Notes: generated from the sequence alone by a model not told the origin. 64,000 nt of DNA from Fen-1258 sp964441505 (GCA_964441505.1 CAYTUV010000001.1:153695-217694); one strand, 5' to 3'; counted from the stretch's first letter, positions 16,614 through 25,942 are shown. Translations and numbers: made by a program.

Positions 16614-18038
16614 ATGATGGGACAAAACTCAGCGTATCGCCCGGCACTTGAACAAGCATTTAAACATTCTCTTAGGCATCTTGAAAATCTTGATTATACA
16701 TCTGTTGCTTCTACATCAACATTAATCGAACTTCGTAAATGTTTGACGCACCCTCTCAATGATGAAAGTATTGATGCAGCCACGGTAATTGATGAATTAG
16801 TTTCCGACACAGCCGGTGGTTTATTGGGAAGTGCCGGTGGACGTTTCTTTGGCTGGGCAATTGGGGGATCTGTCCCCGCAGCTCTTGCTGCAGATTGGCT
16901 CACATCCGCATGGGATCAGAATGCCGCTCTCTATGCATGTAGTCCTGCCGAGGCGGTTATTGAAGAAATCTGCGGCAGCTGGTTAAAAGAACTTTTTGAT
17001 TTACCGACAACAGCCAGCTTTGCCTTAGTAACCGGTTCTCAAATGGCTCATGTGACATGTTTAGCTGCAGCACGCAATGCCCTTCTTTCAAAAACAAATT
17101 GGAACGTTGAATGCAATGGTTTGAACGGCGCGCCACACATTCGAATCTTAAGCAGTACTGAAAGGCATGGTTCAATTGAAAGAGCTATACGATTGTTAGG
17201 ATTAGGAAGTGATTCTGTAGTTGATTTACCGGTTGATTGCCAAGGACGTTTGCTTATCAATTCAATCGCTGATGCCATGAAATCAAATCCGGAGACACTA
17301 ACTATTATTGTATTGCAGGCTGGTGATTTGAATATTGGTGCATATGATTCATTTTCTGAAATCATACCAATCGCGCGTTCATATAATGCATGGGTACATG
17401 TGGATGGTGCATTTGGTTTGTGGGTTGCTACTAGTCCGAAGTATTGTCACTTACTAAAAGATGCAAATCTTGCCGACTCATGGGTGACTGACGGGCACAA
17501 ATGGCTCAATGTTCCTTATGACTGTGGTTATGCATTTGTTGCTAATAGTAAATCGCATCATGATTCAATATCACACCGGGCAAGCTATTTGATTCATGAC
17601 GAAGATGCTCGCGATCAGATTGATTGGAACCCGGAGTGGTCTAGGCGCGGACGCAGCGTTTCGACTTATGCAGCAATTCGTCAGCTTGGTCGAAATGGAA
17701 TTTCCGATCTTATTGAGCGGACATGCCGTCATGCTCATTCTCTCGTTACCCGCATTGGTGAATTGCGTGGCGTAGAAATTATGTGGGAACCACAAATAAA
17801 TCAAGGATTAGTACGTTTTATTGATTTGACTCCAGGTGCAACTGAACTTGATCACGATCTGTACACAGAAAAAGTGATGGAAGCTATTCGGAAGTCCGGC
17901 GAAGCTTTTTTCAGCGGCACCACATGGCGCGGCAAACGTTGCATGCGTGTCTCGGTAATGAACTGGCAGACAAATGATGAAGATGTGAACCGTTCAGTTG
18001 CGACCGTAGAAAAAGTGTTATGTAAGCTTTCTCAGTAG
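16614..18038 (+). CDS. PLP-dependent group II decarboxylase family protein
   Basis: Fold-type I PLP enzyme of the glutamate/aromatic amino acid decarboxylase family, 474 residues. The cofactor lysine lies in DGHKWLNVPYDCGY (about residue 300), the aspartate for the pyridine nitrogen in VHVDGAFGLW, and VTGSQMAHVTCLAAARNAL is the phosphate-binding region. The substrate cannot be assigned by eye; aspartate, glutamate and aromatic amino acids are all possible. It follows ada closely on the same strand with an AGGA ribosome site, so it may share the ada promoter, but a functional link to alkylation repair is not evident. ATG 16617 is an equally good start. Confidence 0.82.
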   Translation: MMGQNSAYRPALEQAFKHSLRHLENLDYTSVASTSTLIELRKCLTHPLNDESIDAATVIDELVSDTAGGLLGSAGGRFFGWAIGGSVPAALAADWLTSAWDQNAALYACSPAEAVIEEICGSWLKELFDLPTTASFALVTGSQMAHVTCLAAARNALLSKTNWNVECNGLNGAPHIRILSSTERHGSIERAIRLLGLGSDSVVDLPVDCQGRLLINSIADAMKSNPETLTIIVLQAGDLNIGAYDSFSEIIPIARSYNAWVHVDGAFGLWVATSPKYCHLLKDANLADSWVTDGHKWLNVPYDCGYAFVANSKSHHDSISHRASYLIHDEDARDQIDWNPEWSRRGRSVSTYAAIRQLGRNGISDLIERTCRHAHSLVTRIGELRGVEIMWEPQINQGLVRFIDLTPGATELDHDLYTEKVMEAIRKSGEAFFSGTTWRGKRCMRVSVMNWQTNDEDVNRSVATVEKVLCKLSQ

Positions 18039-18080
18039 TTGATTGTTATCAAAGATGATTATAACTGAATAGAAAATTAT

Positions 18081-18803
18081 TTAAGCTGCTTTTTTTAGCT
18101 TAGGCATTTGGTTCCAAATTTTGCCTCGAAGCAGTCTTCCATTTTTCTTCTTATTGACTCCGCCCCATTGCTTAAAGAAAAATGGTACTTTGGATTCTTT
18201 ACAAATATCTCTAATTCTTAAAACCCAGCTTTCTTCCATTGGTCTTGCACCCGGACCGGATTCTCCGCCTACAATTACCCAATTAATATTTGTCAGATCG
18301 AGATTATCAATTCGCCCAATTAATGGTTCGATAGAGAGAAATTTTATGTGCGCATTTGTTTCGCGGAGATGATCAATTCTATAAGTATAATCTTTATTTT
18401 CGACACTAACACCCATCCAGATATTTTCACTCCAGGGAATTATCGGATCGAGTTTCAATAAAATATCGGAACGCTTTGTTAATACCTGAAAGCGGTGCCA
18501 ATCTGCTTTATTCATAACCTCGAATGTTTTCAGCAAGAAACTAATTGGAACATCTTTGTGGAAAAGATCACTCATTGAATTGACAAAAATAGTTTGCGGC
18601 TTTTTCCAGGTTAGCGGAAGTTCAAGAGCATGTTCTTGTAGTGTGAGCTTAAAACCGTTTTTATAATTTTCTGAGCCCATAGCTTTGAGTCGCTTTGCCA
18701 TTCTTTCAGCATAACAAAACTTACAACCCGGACTAATTTTATTACATCCGGTAACTGGGTTCCAGGTTGATTCTGTCCATTCTATTGATGATTTGAGAGA
18801 CAT
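18081..18803 (-). CDS. Three-Cys-motif (Gp37/Gp68, DUF5131) family protein
   Basis: Member of the phage Gp37/Gp68-like family (DUF5131), 240 residues. The N-terminal EWTESTWNPVTGC block is followed by a C-x6-C-x2-C cluster (C20, C27, C30 in CNKISPGCKFCYAERM) that resembles a radical-SAM iron-sulfur site. WMGVSVENKD, SIEPLIG and VVGGESGPGARPM are family blocks. The reaction is not known. The tcmP gene lies 8 bases upstream on the same strand, so the two are translated from one message; this is the pair from which TcmP got its name. Family members occur in phages and islands, hinting at a mobile or conflict role. The gene converges with the decarboxylase gene. Confidence 0.88.
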   Translation of the reverse strand: MSLKSSIEWTESTWNPVTGCNKISPGCKFCYAERMAKRLKAMGSENYKNGFKLTLQEHALELPLTWKKPQTIFVNSMSDLFHKDVPISFLLKTFEVMNKADWHRFQVLTKRSDILLKLDPIIPWSENIWMGVSVENKDYTYRIDHLRETNAHIKFLSIEPLIGRIDNLDLTNINWVIVGGESGPGARPMEESWVLRIRDICKESKVPFFFKQWGGVNKKKNGRLLRGKIWNQMPKLKKAA

Positions 18804-18811
18804 GTTAAAAC

Positions 18812-19651
18812 CTATTGATTCTTATATTTATTGAAAATATCTGTTATTATTTTAGCTGCAACAGGTTTATGTGATGCAAAAAAAAGATAATAAATTACAG
18901 CTCCTTTTGTATTTCTCATTGGAATCGGTTCTGGAACATAAGAAAAGCCTGCGACCTTTTTCATTCTCTCTCTAAACGCATCAACCAGAACTTGATTAGT
19001 TGTTTTCTCCTCTAATCCAAAAAGATTTCCTTCTGAAGAATAAGCAACATTCCTCCAAGAATCGTCTCCCCAAGATTTGTTCATTCTCTCAATTTGTTTT
19101 TTATCAACTTTGGAGGTGTCATGTCTTAAAACATTCCTATTCATGTCATAAATAGAGAAATTGTAAAATATTTCTAATGATCGCATTCTCCCAGCTTTCT
19201 CAATAACTTCCCAATCCAAGTGTAATCCATACGGATCTAAAAGACACAAACCCCTTTTGTAATCTTCATATCGGACAAGAGGAAATATTTTATCAAGTAG
19301 AAGTTGATTACTATCAGCATTATAAATATGCACACTCTTTGGGTCATATGGTCCTGATGTTCTACTTTTGACTTGTTCTTCTAAAACTTCTGTATTACCT
19401 CTATCTAAATCTATTAAATGGTAAGTTGAAAATGGTGGATCAATTAACAATGCTTGAAGAGGTGAGCCCCATACCAAGTTTCCTTCTGACTTTGTAATAT
19501 GGTAACCAGCACCAGCAAAGGCGTCTATATAAACATGTTCAAGTTTTGGTTGCTTTTGTTTTGCAAGAATTATTGAATATGCTGTGGCATATTCTCTTAT
19601 AATATCTAATTTGATCTCCGACCAATAACCAATTTCACTAATCGATGACAT
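18812..19651 (-). CDS. tcmP: Three-Cys-motif partner protein TcmP
   Basis: Recognised as TcmP, the partner of the three-Cys-motif protein encoded next. It has 279 residues and is soluble. The Rossmann-like segment HVYIDAFAGAGYH looks like motif I of a methyltransferase, and CLLDPYGLHLDW and NFSIYDMNRN are further family blocks. No activity has been established to my knowledge. It is first in a two-gene minus-strand unit, 8 bases before its partner, with an approximately 86-base AT-rich gap to the next minus-strand gene upstream in the window. Confidence 0.87.
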   Translation of the reverse strand: MSSISEIGYWSEIKLDIIREYATAYSIILAKQKQPKLEHVYIDAFAGAGYHITKSEGNLVWGSPLQALLIDPPFSTYHLIDLDRGNTEVLEEQVKSRTSGPYDPKSVHIYNADSNQLLLDKIFPLVRYEDYKRGLCLLDPYGLHLDWEVIEKAGRMRSLEIFYNFSIYDMNRNVLRHDTSKVDKKQIERMNKSWGDDSWRNVAYSSEGNLFGLEEKTTNQVLVDAFRERMKKVAGFSYVPEPIPMRNTKGAVIYYLFFASHKPVAAKIITDIFNKYKNQ

Positions 19652-19737
19652 TATTTCCCCATTAGAAGTTATAATTATTATTTAATTTATTAAATCGTTT
19701 GCATCATATCAATCAACAATCTAACACAAACATCTAA

Positions 19738-21141
19738 CTAAAACTTCCACCTCGAATCAATTGCAACAGTAATCCTCTTTGCAGAATTTGGAACTACTAC
19801 AGATTCAAAATCCGGTGTTCCAAAGTTCATTTCAAGAAATCCGAAATCAAAACCGCACCCCAATCCCCAATTAAATTTATCAAATCCGCCGAATGAAAGA
19901 CCTGTTCTTAAAGCAAAAAATCCCAGAACCCAATCGGCACCGATAGAAAATCTTGGTTTCTTAGAATTACGCGGTTGATCGTTAAATCCTTGATTGTAAT
20001 CAAAAGCTAACAATAAATTATTAAGTTGCATTGATGCACCAAGATGCAGCGCGGTTGCAAGTGGTGTTGAAAATTCGCTGATGTATTTTCCGCTGTCTTT
20101 ACCGACAAGTGCTTTCACTAAAGAATCACGCTGACTCTCGTTTGTAAGATCATCAAGATATATCGGAGCACTGGAAGAATATTGAGCTGCATTTTTATTC
20201 CATTTAACACTTCCAATATCAGTAATTGCAAAACCGAAAGACCAGACATTATCCAACTTAGCATTCAACCCGAAATCAAAACCGAAACCATTTCCCGCAG
20301 GAGTTAGAAACGGGGAAAACTTAAAATCTTTTTTTGCAGTAGTACTCTTATCGAAATCATACTTCACGTTAAAATCCGGCGAGAATGCCGCATAAGCTAA
20401 AAATTCTCCTTTGCCTGTTATAACATTTCCTGTACCGGTTGTTAATTGAGTGTTAATATGATCGAGCCCGGCATATGCAAATCCCTGCACTATATTGAAC
20501 GAGACGCCGAGTGAAATTTTCCGACTTAGGCTGCGCGCATAAGAAATAGAATATTTACGGAGCCACCATGATTTCATTCTGGTATCGTTAAAATTATAAA
20601 CCTGGTTTACAGGATTACCATCCAACGCAATACTGACTATTCCTTTAGGAAAGGTGACATTTGAAGAAATAATATCGTTCATCGAAAATGAAAACACTCC
20701 AAAAGAGTTACTTGGTTTAATCGAGATTGCAAAATATTGTACCTGAGCATCACCCGTTATGGCGCCACCGTCGGCGAACAGATTTTTCATTCTATTCTTG
20801 TCCGCGTCAGTTAAGTATCTACCAATAGTATTTCCATCGGCATCTTTAGTTTTATACCCGAAGAAATAATTGTATTCGTCCAGCGACATAAAATTTGTTC
20901 CAATACTTCCCGATAAATTCGGAAGAGGAAAAGGAATAATTAATTCCACATGCTTTGACGAATCACTGAATAGATTAGCCGGATTATTCCCGAGCGCGCG
21001 CAAACCGAATGAAGAAGTTGCGCTTGTCTTCCCCATTGCGGCGGAACGGGCATCAGAAATTCCGATTGAACCACCTGCCTGTGAGAATATTTTTACCGAA
21101 AATATAAATACCAGAACTAAAAACATTTTGTATGTTTTCAT
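19738..21141 (-). CDS. DUF5723-like outer-membrane barrel protein
   Basis: Exported protein of 467 residues with a signal peptide (cleavage near FSQAGG) and many amphipathic strands ending in WKF, typical of an outer-membrane barrel. The segment ARSAAMGKTSAT...LGNNPANL resembles the start of PorV/FadL-like and DUF5723 proteins of Bacteroidota. Function unknown. Its start overlaps the stop of the upstream lipoprotein gene by four bases (ATGA), so the two are translationally coupled and their products probably work together at the outer membrane. Confidence 0.75.
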   Translation of the reverse strand: MKTYKMFLVLVFIFSVKIFSQAGGSIGISDARSAAMGKTSATSSFGLRALGNNPANLFSDSSKHVELIIPFPLPNLSGSIGTNFMSLDEYNYFFGYKTKDADGNTIGRYLTDADKNRMKNLFADGGAITGDAQVQYFAISIKPSNSFGVFSFSMNDIISSNVTFPKGIVSIALDGNPVNQVYNFNDTRMKSWWLRKYSISYARSLSRKISLGVSFNIVQGFAYAGLDHINTQLTTGTGNVITGKGEFLAYAAFSPDFNVKYDFDKSTTAKKDFKFSPFLTPAGNGFGFDFGLNAKLDNVWSFGFAITDIGSVKWNKNAAQYSSSAPIYLDDLTNESQRDSLVKALVGKDSGKYISEFSTPLATALHLGASMQLNNLLLAFDYNQGFNDQPRNSKKPRFSIGADWVLGFFALRTGLSFGGFDKFNWGLGCGFDFGFLEMNFGTPDFESVVVPNSAKRITVAIDSRWKF

Positions 21142-22808
21142 TTTAAGCTCCCCTTCGGATTAACGTGATAATTGGTTGAACCGGAAGCGAGGAACTTTAT
21201 AATATTATCGGTTTTGAATCTTACCGCCTGATTGCCGGAACCCGATGTGCTGAATTTTACTTTAACACGCAGATAAAAAGCTTTCGCGATTTTATCTACC
21301 TCGGCATTTTGTGTTCTCACGGTTACGCTTTGAATTGTATTCGATATGACATTTCCATTTGCATCAACAACAGCGCCATTTACGTTTATAACAGAATCCT
21401 GATCCTGATACTTGGGCGGGAAATAGGTTAGAAAATTATTATTCCGGTCATACATCTTCGCAATAAAACTGATCGAGGCTGGAATCCCATTCGTCACAAC
21501 CAGAGTAGCTCCGAGAGAATTCACATCTTTTATTTTATCCCGGTCATCATTTTTAAAATCAACTTTAACTGAATCTGAAAATTCCGCACCTGCAATTCCA
21601 AACTCGAAGGGCAATTCCATTTTGCTGCTAACCACCAGCTGGTCGGAACCGGTCACGCTGATTATTTTATTATTCGGATTAGCAGTACCTCCTACAAAGA
21701 CTATGAGCGAATCCGGGAGCTGTGAAAAATTCTTAAAGAAATTGCTCAGACTATCAGCATTGAATGTAATTACTGAATCTGTTTGTGAAATAAGCGTCCT
21801 ATCCAGGGTTCTTGAACTTAAAGTCATAATACTTCTCTGCCCGAGTGCGTTCCTAGCTTCAACAGTTCCGTTGATGCTGAATTCCAGATTAGTTGTTAAT
21901 CTCAAATGCAGTTCAATCTTCGGATTTTTCAAATTGATTTGCTGGAATTGCAATTTTTTCTTGAGGTCCTTCACATCCAGTCCGACCGCGCTTCTGGTTT
22001 TTTCAAACACCGTCGGTTTTAACTGTCCTGTGTATTCCGAGACTTTAAGATCATGAAACTTGGCTTTGATGGTTAATGATTTTGCGGGTAATGTTATCTG
22101 CTGCCCGTTGCTGCCCGTTGCGGATATTTTAGAATCAAGACTCAACTGATTCTTTACCGTTATTCCTGCAGTTACAGGAATAAATTTTCTTATTGCTGTT
22201 TGCAGCGAAAGAATTTCAATTGGTGCGGAGAACTGTGCTACAATTTCTCCCGTACCGGAATTTCTCAGCACTATATTTCTTATTGTAACTTTTACCGGTG
22301 TCGGAAAGTAATTTTTAATTTCCAGGTCAATAAATCCGGATGCAATTTTTATAGTCTGAAATTGATCGGCCAGACTAAAATTTCCGGATACATCTGTTTC
22401 TGGAATAACAGGCATAATAATTTGCGTTCCCGGATTTGCCGATGGACTAATCCACGAAAAACCAATATCTGTCTGCACAGAATCTGAACTTATGCTTATT
22501 GTACCCGGTGTATTAGTAGAATTAGGATCGGGTTTCAGTTTATCGCCCAGAGTAAATTTATCCATCTGCTGCACGCTAGAATAGTAAAGCAGATTTTGGT
22601 TTATGCCGCCGGAGTAATGTTGTATTGAACTCGATTTGTTTCCAATAATATCAAGCATTGTATAGCTTTTATTTGCTATCGGAATATTTAGTGATACATC
22701 CCAATTCGGCGCAGTTGGTTCTTTAATATCACATGATTGGATCAGCGCGGCAAGGATTAGAATGATTGCAGCGTAGAATACAGTAACATGCTTTTGATTG
22801 AAATTCAT
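21138..22808 (-). CDS. Large exported lipoprotein, unknown function
   Basis: 556-residue lipoprotein with an N-terminal hydrophobic segment and lipobox LIQSC, followed by DIKEPTAPNWDVSLNIP. The rest is rich in beta-prone, Ser/Thr/Asn-rich sequence suggesting repeated Ig-like or beta-sandwich units; no catalytic motif is seen. I do not recognise a named family. It is the first gene of a two-gene unit with the DUF5723-like protein, with a four-base overlap. Confidence 0.7.
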   Translation of the reverse strand: MNFNQKHVTVFYAAIILILAALIQSCDIKEPTAPNWDVSLNIPIANKSYTMLDIIGNKSSSIQHYSGGINQNLLYYSSVQQMDKFTLGDKLKPDPNSTNTPGTISISSDSVQTDIGFSWISPSANPGTQIIMPVIPETDVSGNFSLADQFQTIKIASGFIDLEIKNYFPTPVKVTIRNIVLRNSGTGEIVAQFSAPIEILSLQTAIRKFIPVTAGITVKNQLSLDSKISATGSNGQQITLPAKSLTIKAKFHDLKVSEYTGQLKPTVFEKTRSAVGLDVKDLKKKLQFQQINLKNPKIELHLRLTTNLEFSINGTVEARNALGQRSIMTLSSRTLDRTLISQTDSVITFNADSLSNFFKNFSQLPDSLIVFVGGTANPNNKIISVTGSDQLVVSSKMELPFEFGIAGAEFSDSVKVDFKNDDRDKIKDVNSLGATLVVTNGIPASISFIAKMYDRNNNFLTYFPPKYQDQDSVINVNGAVVDANGNVISNTIQSVTVRTQNAEVDKIAKAFYLRVKVKFSTSGSGNQAVRFKTDNIIKFLASGSTNYHVNPKGSLK

Positions 22809-23361
22809 CTTCTTTCCATTTGATTGATAAAAATCTTTATTACCGATTGAACTTAGATATTAATTTACGCTTCGGCAAGGAGGCAGAATGCAATTCGTGA
22901 TTACCGGTTGGTTCTCATTGCAGAGTTTTGAATTAATCCATCTTACCTATTTAATTTATAATTCGGCTTTCTACCTTTTCCCTTTCTGAATTAAGTTATA
23001 TTTTTGTTCAAACAACAACTCGAGGTCTTGATGAAACAAATACTTTATTTAGTTGATCAGCATCTCTTGTGTTAACAATGGTTTTGTTCTTTCAACAAGA
23101 TAATTGTTGAATAATCCATACTCACTTCCAAGAATCCACATACTTATAAAATCACTTAACTGAAATTTATAGTCAACCGGTAATTAACAACTACCGATAT
23201 GCTTATTTGCCTGAAGTAGAGCCATTCATTAATTGGAGAAATAGTCTTAAACTCAAGAATATTCTATAAAAATGATTATTACGTTGTTCTGTTTTCAAAA
23301 CATTTGATTATTTTTAAGCAGCATTTTTACTAAACTATATTATTTCCGGAGGATTTTTTTT
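22809..23361. other. Intergenic region, 553 bases
   Basis: Lies between the divergently transcribed lipoprotein (minus) and ferredoxin (plus) genes, so it must hold both promoters. Apart from a possible 33-codon ORF at 22888 I see no gene. A clear GGAGG ribosome site for the ferredoxin gene is at its right end. The sequence is AT-rich with no recognisable repeat. Confidence 0.5.
22888..22989 (+). CDS. Possible 33-residue hydrophobic peptide
   Basis: Short frame with a strong AAGGAGG (22877-22883) five bases before its ATG. The product is hydrophobic and aromatic-rich (MQFVITGWF...YLFPF), like a small membrane peptide. Support is only the ribosome site; there is no family match and the frame may be chance. 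Confidence 0.2.
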   Translation: MQFVITGWFSLQSFELIHLTYLIYNSAFYLFPF

Positions 23362-23661
23362 ATGTCAATAATGATTACGGACGAATGCATCTCTTGCAAT
23401 GCATGTGAAGCTGAATGTCCAAATACAGCTATCTATTCACCAGGTCTAGCTTATAATATTGGCGGAACAGAATATGCTGCACTTTCTGAAGAACACACAT
23501 ACATAGTACCTGACAAATGCACTGAGTGTGTTGGTTTTTATGATGAACCACAGTGTATCCCTGCTTGCCCTACAGAAGCTATTATTGCTGATCCTGAACG
23601 TGTTGAGACCAAAGAACAATTGATGGCAAAGAAAGAGTATTTAGATAAAATCGGAAGATAA
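23362..23661 (+). CDS. YfhL-like 2[4Fe-4S] ferredoxin
   Basis: 99-residue bacterial ferredoxin with two iron-sulfur motifs: CISCNACEAECP (C9, C12, C15, C19) and CTECVGFYDEPQC...CP, the long-loop second motif typical of YfhL/Alvin-type ferredoxins. The start MSIMITDEC matches that family closely. It would carry electrons at low potential in the cytoplasm; the partner is unknown. It is monocistronic: a ribosome site GGAGG lies upstream and a strong terminator follows. Confidence 0.93.
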   Translation: MSIMITDECISCNACEAECPNTAIYSPGLAYNIGGTEYAALSEEHTYIVPDKCTECVGFYDEPQCIPACPTEAIIADPERVETKEQLMAKKEYLDKIGR

Positions 23662-23680
23662 TATTTTTATACTGCCGCTA

Positions 23681-23708
23681 AACCCTGACTATTGTCAGGG
23701 TTTTTTGT
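23681..23708 (+). terminator. Terminator after the ferredoxin gene
   Basis: Perfect 9-bp stem AACCCTGAC (23681-23689) / GTCAGGGTT (23694-23702), loop TATT, followed by TTTTGTTTT. Confidence 0.9.
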
Positions 23709-23767
23709 TTTAAAGTGGAACCACACTATCCTTTTTCTTTTATAAGAAACATCAATCGTGTGGTTGA

Positions 23768-24202
23768 ATGAAATCATTGAAAATTTTTATTATCGTGTTG
23801 CTTTCGTCTGTCTATTTTTACTCGCAGACAGATACTTCACAATCAAAGAAACGGGAAATAAACAGTTCAGATAGTTCTAAGAAACCACTTCCTATAAAAA
23901 GTTATCTTCCCCCAAGAGAATTGATCATCAAGATGAAGGATTTAAAGGAGATTAAAGCCTTAGGTAAATCAGCGTTCAAAGTAATTGATGACACATCCCG
24001 CTTTACCGCAGAGGAACTTTCGAGCGGTTTATCAGAAGAGGAATTGAATAATTATAAAAAGAACAAGGATGAGACAAAGCAGATACTGGTACCTCCTCCT
24101 TCAGAAGAGGAACTATATCCTACAATCTCAACAATCAGAAAAATACTACAAGTGGCAAAGACGGCGGGTGTCATTATTATTTTAATTCTGAGTATACTAT
24201 GA
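23768..24202 (+). CDS. Small exported protein, unknown function
   Basis: 144 residues with a signal peptide (cleavage near YFYSQT), a Ser/Lys-rich stretch, a charged middle with acidic repeats (EELSSGLSEEEL) and a C-terminal hydrophobic segment (TAGVIIILILSIL) that could anchor it. No family recognised. Its stop overlaps the ATG of the next small gene (ATGA at 24199-24202), so the two are probably coupled. Confidence 0.6.
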   Translation: MKSLKIFIIVLLSSVYFYSQTDTSQSKKREINSSDSSKKPLPIKSYLPPRELIIKMKDLKEIKALGKSAFKVIDDTSRFTAEELSSGLSEEELNNYKKNKDETKQILVPPPSEEELYPTISTIRKILQVAKTAGVIIILILSIL

Positions 24203-24372
24203 TTCAATTGAATCCTCTCCTCTTACTCATTCTATTTCTTTCTATACCTATATTTTCTCAGAATAAACCCGACACAACTCATTCCCAGAAAAATTCTCAA
24301 GAAGGTAAGGTGCTGAAGAATTCAAACATCTGGCAGGGGTCCTTAAATAAGCTCCAATCATTTAATCGCTAA
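24199..24372 (+). CDS. Small exported peptide coupled to the preceding gene
   Basis: 57-residue frame starting in an ATGA overlap with the upstream stop. It begins with a convincing signal peptide (hydrophobic LLLLILFLSIPIFSQ) followed by a short polar tail, so it is likely secreted or periplasmic. No family recognised. The gene ends just before a block of palindromic repeats. Confidence 0.45.
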   Translation: MIQLNPLLLLILFLSIPIFSQNKPDTTHSQKNSQEGKVLKNSNIWQGSLNKLQSFNR

Positions 24373-24460
24373 TTCCCCGACGCTTGCGTCGTGGGTTACA
24401 ACTTTTTGCAAAAAGAATATCAACTAGATATCCCGCTGCTTGCGGCGGGGAGATTCATTT
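24373..24460. repeat. GC-rich palindromic repeat pair
   Basis: Two related hairpins in AT-rich surroundings: CCCCGACGC-TT-GCGTCGTGGG at about 24377-24396, and CCCGCTGC-TT-GCGGCGGGG at about 24432-24450, separated by TTACAACTTTTTGCAAAAAG. They look like REP-type interspersed units. The short frame at 24384-24596 that runs through them is probably not a gene. Confidence 0.65.
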
Positions 24461-24592
24461 TGAAACTCGCGATCGGCTTCAGTCTAAAAAAAAATTTACA
24501 GCGACTTTCATAAAAAATAAATTTTGTTATATTACAGACGGCTATATTTCTTTTTCCGAATGCTACTTTTTCTCCAAACAAAAATACACTAG

Positions 24593-25528
24593 ATGAAGTT
24601 AAAGCTGACTACTTTTTCCATACTCCTTATGGGCTTTCTGTTTGTTGATTCAAATTTGACGGCTCAAGAAGAGCTATATTCGGGAATAGACGAACACTTA
24701 TTCCACTATTGTATTGCGATTAATGAATTCTCTCCTGCAAATTATCCTATTAAACCCTCTTTTAAGTGGCACGATCCTATAACAGAACTTCCAACAGATT
24801 TTTCCACATTTGGTAAAAAAATATTCAACCCCAAAAGCGTTTCTACACTTACCGGTTTAGCAATACTAACTGTTCTTTTGATACCAATGGACCACGATTT
24901 AACATTTCCATTGCAGAAGGAATATAGACATTCGGAGACATTTCATGATGTGGCAAAAAGAATAACATATATCGGCGACGGCGAATTTCATTTTGGAATT
25001 GCCGCTTTGTTTGGCGGTGCCGGTTTTTTAATGAAAGATAACCGTGCTATCCGTACAGCTCTTCAAATTGTCGAATCGGAAATCGTCACCGGTCTCACGG
25101 TTCAGGTTTTAAAACGAATCAGCGGTAGAGAGAGCCCACAATCCGCTTCTCGGCGTGGTGGATTATTCAGACCACTTCCCAACATGGCCGATTATAATAG
25201 AGATCAGACGAAATACTACTCGTTTCCTTCCGGTCACGTTTCAACGTCTATGGCCGTACTTACAGTAATTGCCGAAAATTATCCCGAAGTAAAATGGATT
25301 CGGCCTGTCGGTTATTCTTTAATCGGATTGATTGGGGTTGGTCTTATGGCACGTGGATGGCACTGGTTAAGCGATTATCCTTTAGCAGTCGCCCTCGGTT
25401 ATACTTTTGGAAAAATCATTTCCGATAGAAATCCGCTTGATTTGGAAGATGACATCAATGATGCAAGTTTATCACTTCAGCCCATAATGATGAATGGCTT
25501 TGGTATTGGAATAATCTACAAATTTTAG
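24593..25528 (+). CDS. PAP2-family membrane phosphatase
   Basis: 311-residue type 2 phosphatidic acid phosphatase-like protein with a signal peptide (cleavage near LTAQEE) and several membrane helices. The three catalytic blocks are present: KRISGRESP, YSFPSGHVSTSMA and ARGWHWLSDYPLA, with both catalytic histidines. It probably dephosphorylates a lipid phosphate such as undecaprenyl pyrophosphate or phosphatidic acid at the cell envelope; the substrate is not readable. The last about 30 residues (MMNGFGIGIIYKF) resemble an outer-membrane strand, seen in some Bacteroidota PAP2 proteins. Confidence 0.85.
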   Translation: MKLKLTTFSILLMGFLFVDSNLTAQEELYSGIDEHLFHYCIAINEFSPANYPIKPSFKWHDPITELPTDFSTFGKKIFNPKSVSTLTGLAILTVLLIPMDHDLTFPLQKEYRHSETFHDVAKRITYIGDGEFHFGIAALFGGAGFLMKDNRAIRTALQIVESEIVTGLTVQVLKRISGRESPQSASRRGGLFRPLPNMADYNRDQTKYYSFPSGHVSTSMAVLTVIAENYPEVKWIRPVGYSLIGLIGVGLMARGWHWLSDYPLAVALGYTFGKIISDRNPLDLEDDINDASLSLQPIMMNGFGIGIIYKF

Positions 25529-25621
25529 AAATTCATTCCCCCTTTATTATTCTCGCCGGATAGAAATTCTATAAGCATTTATCAAAAGAAGTTGCCTCAA
25601 AAGTAATTGTTCAAAAAAAAT

Positions 25622-25668
25622 AATCTGCGAAAATCCGTTTAATCTGTGTAATCCGTGGGCTATTCTAT
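25622..25668. repeat. Interspersed repeat, AATCTGTGTAATCCGTGGG type
   Basis: Tandem units of the form AATCTGCG / AATCCGTTT / AATCTGTG / AATCCGTGGG. This is a third, distinct type of short-unit repeat in the window, again in a gap between genes. Confidence 0.65.
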
Positions 25669-25916
25669 GATAAAATATTACTTATGAGACGGCCTCGGTT
25701 AATTTTAATAATCACTACGACCTCTGCAATAAGCAGAGAAAAGCTAATAACCCTTTCTTATTTATTATTTCGCTTTGATTCTGAAAGAATACGCCGTAGT
25801 GACGGTGTAATAGTCGGAAACTTCTCATCGAAAATAAATCCAAAAATTTTGGACTGGGGAAAATTAGGGACTGGTGAACTCAATCAATTGAGGAAGAGGA
25901 GTAATAAACTAATCTT

Positions 25917-25942
25917 AAGAACAAAAAAGTTGTTCTTTTTAC
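25917..25942 (+). terminator. Terminator-like hairpin
   Basis: Perfect 8-bp stem AAGAACAA / TTGTTCTT with loop AAAAG, then TTT. It lies within the 468-base gap between the PAP2 gene and the SnoaL-like gene. The rest of that gap holds the repeat at 25622 and an 89-codon frame (25684-25953) without a ribosome site or recognisable content. Confidence 0.5.

Noticed and set aside
18081..19651. Prophage origin of the three-Cys-motif gene (Gp37/Gp68 name)
   Set aside because: No integrase, capsid, terminase or attachment-site signature is near; the family is also common on chromosomes.
24384..24596. 70-codon frame in the gap before the PAP2 gene
   Set aside because: It runs through the GC-rich palindromic repeats, has no ribosome site and encodes low-complexity basic sequence.
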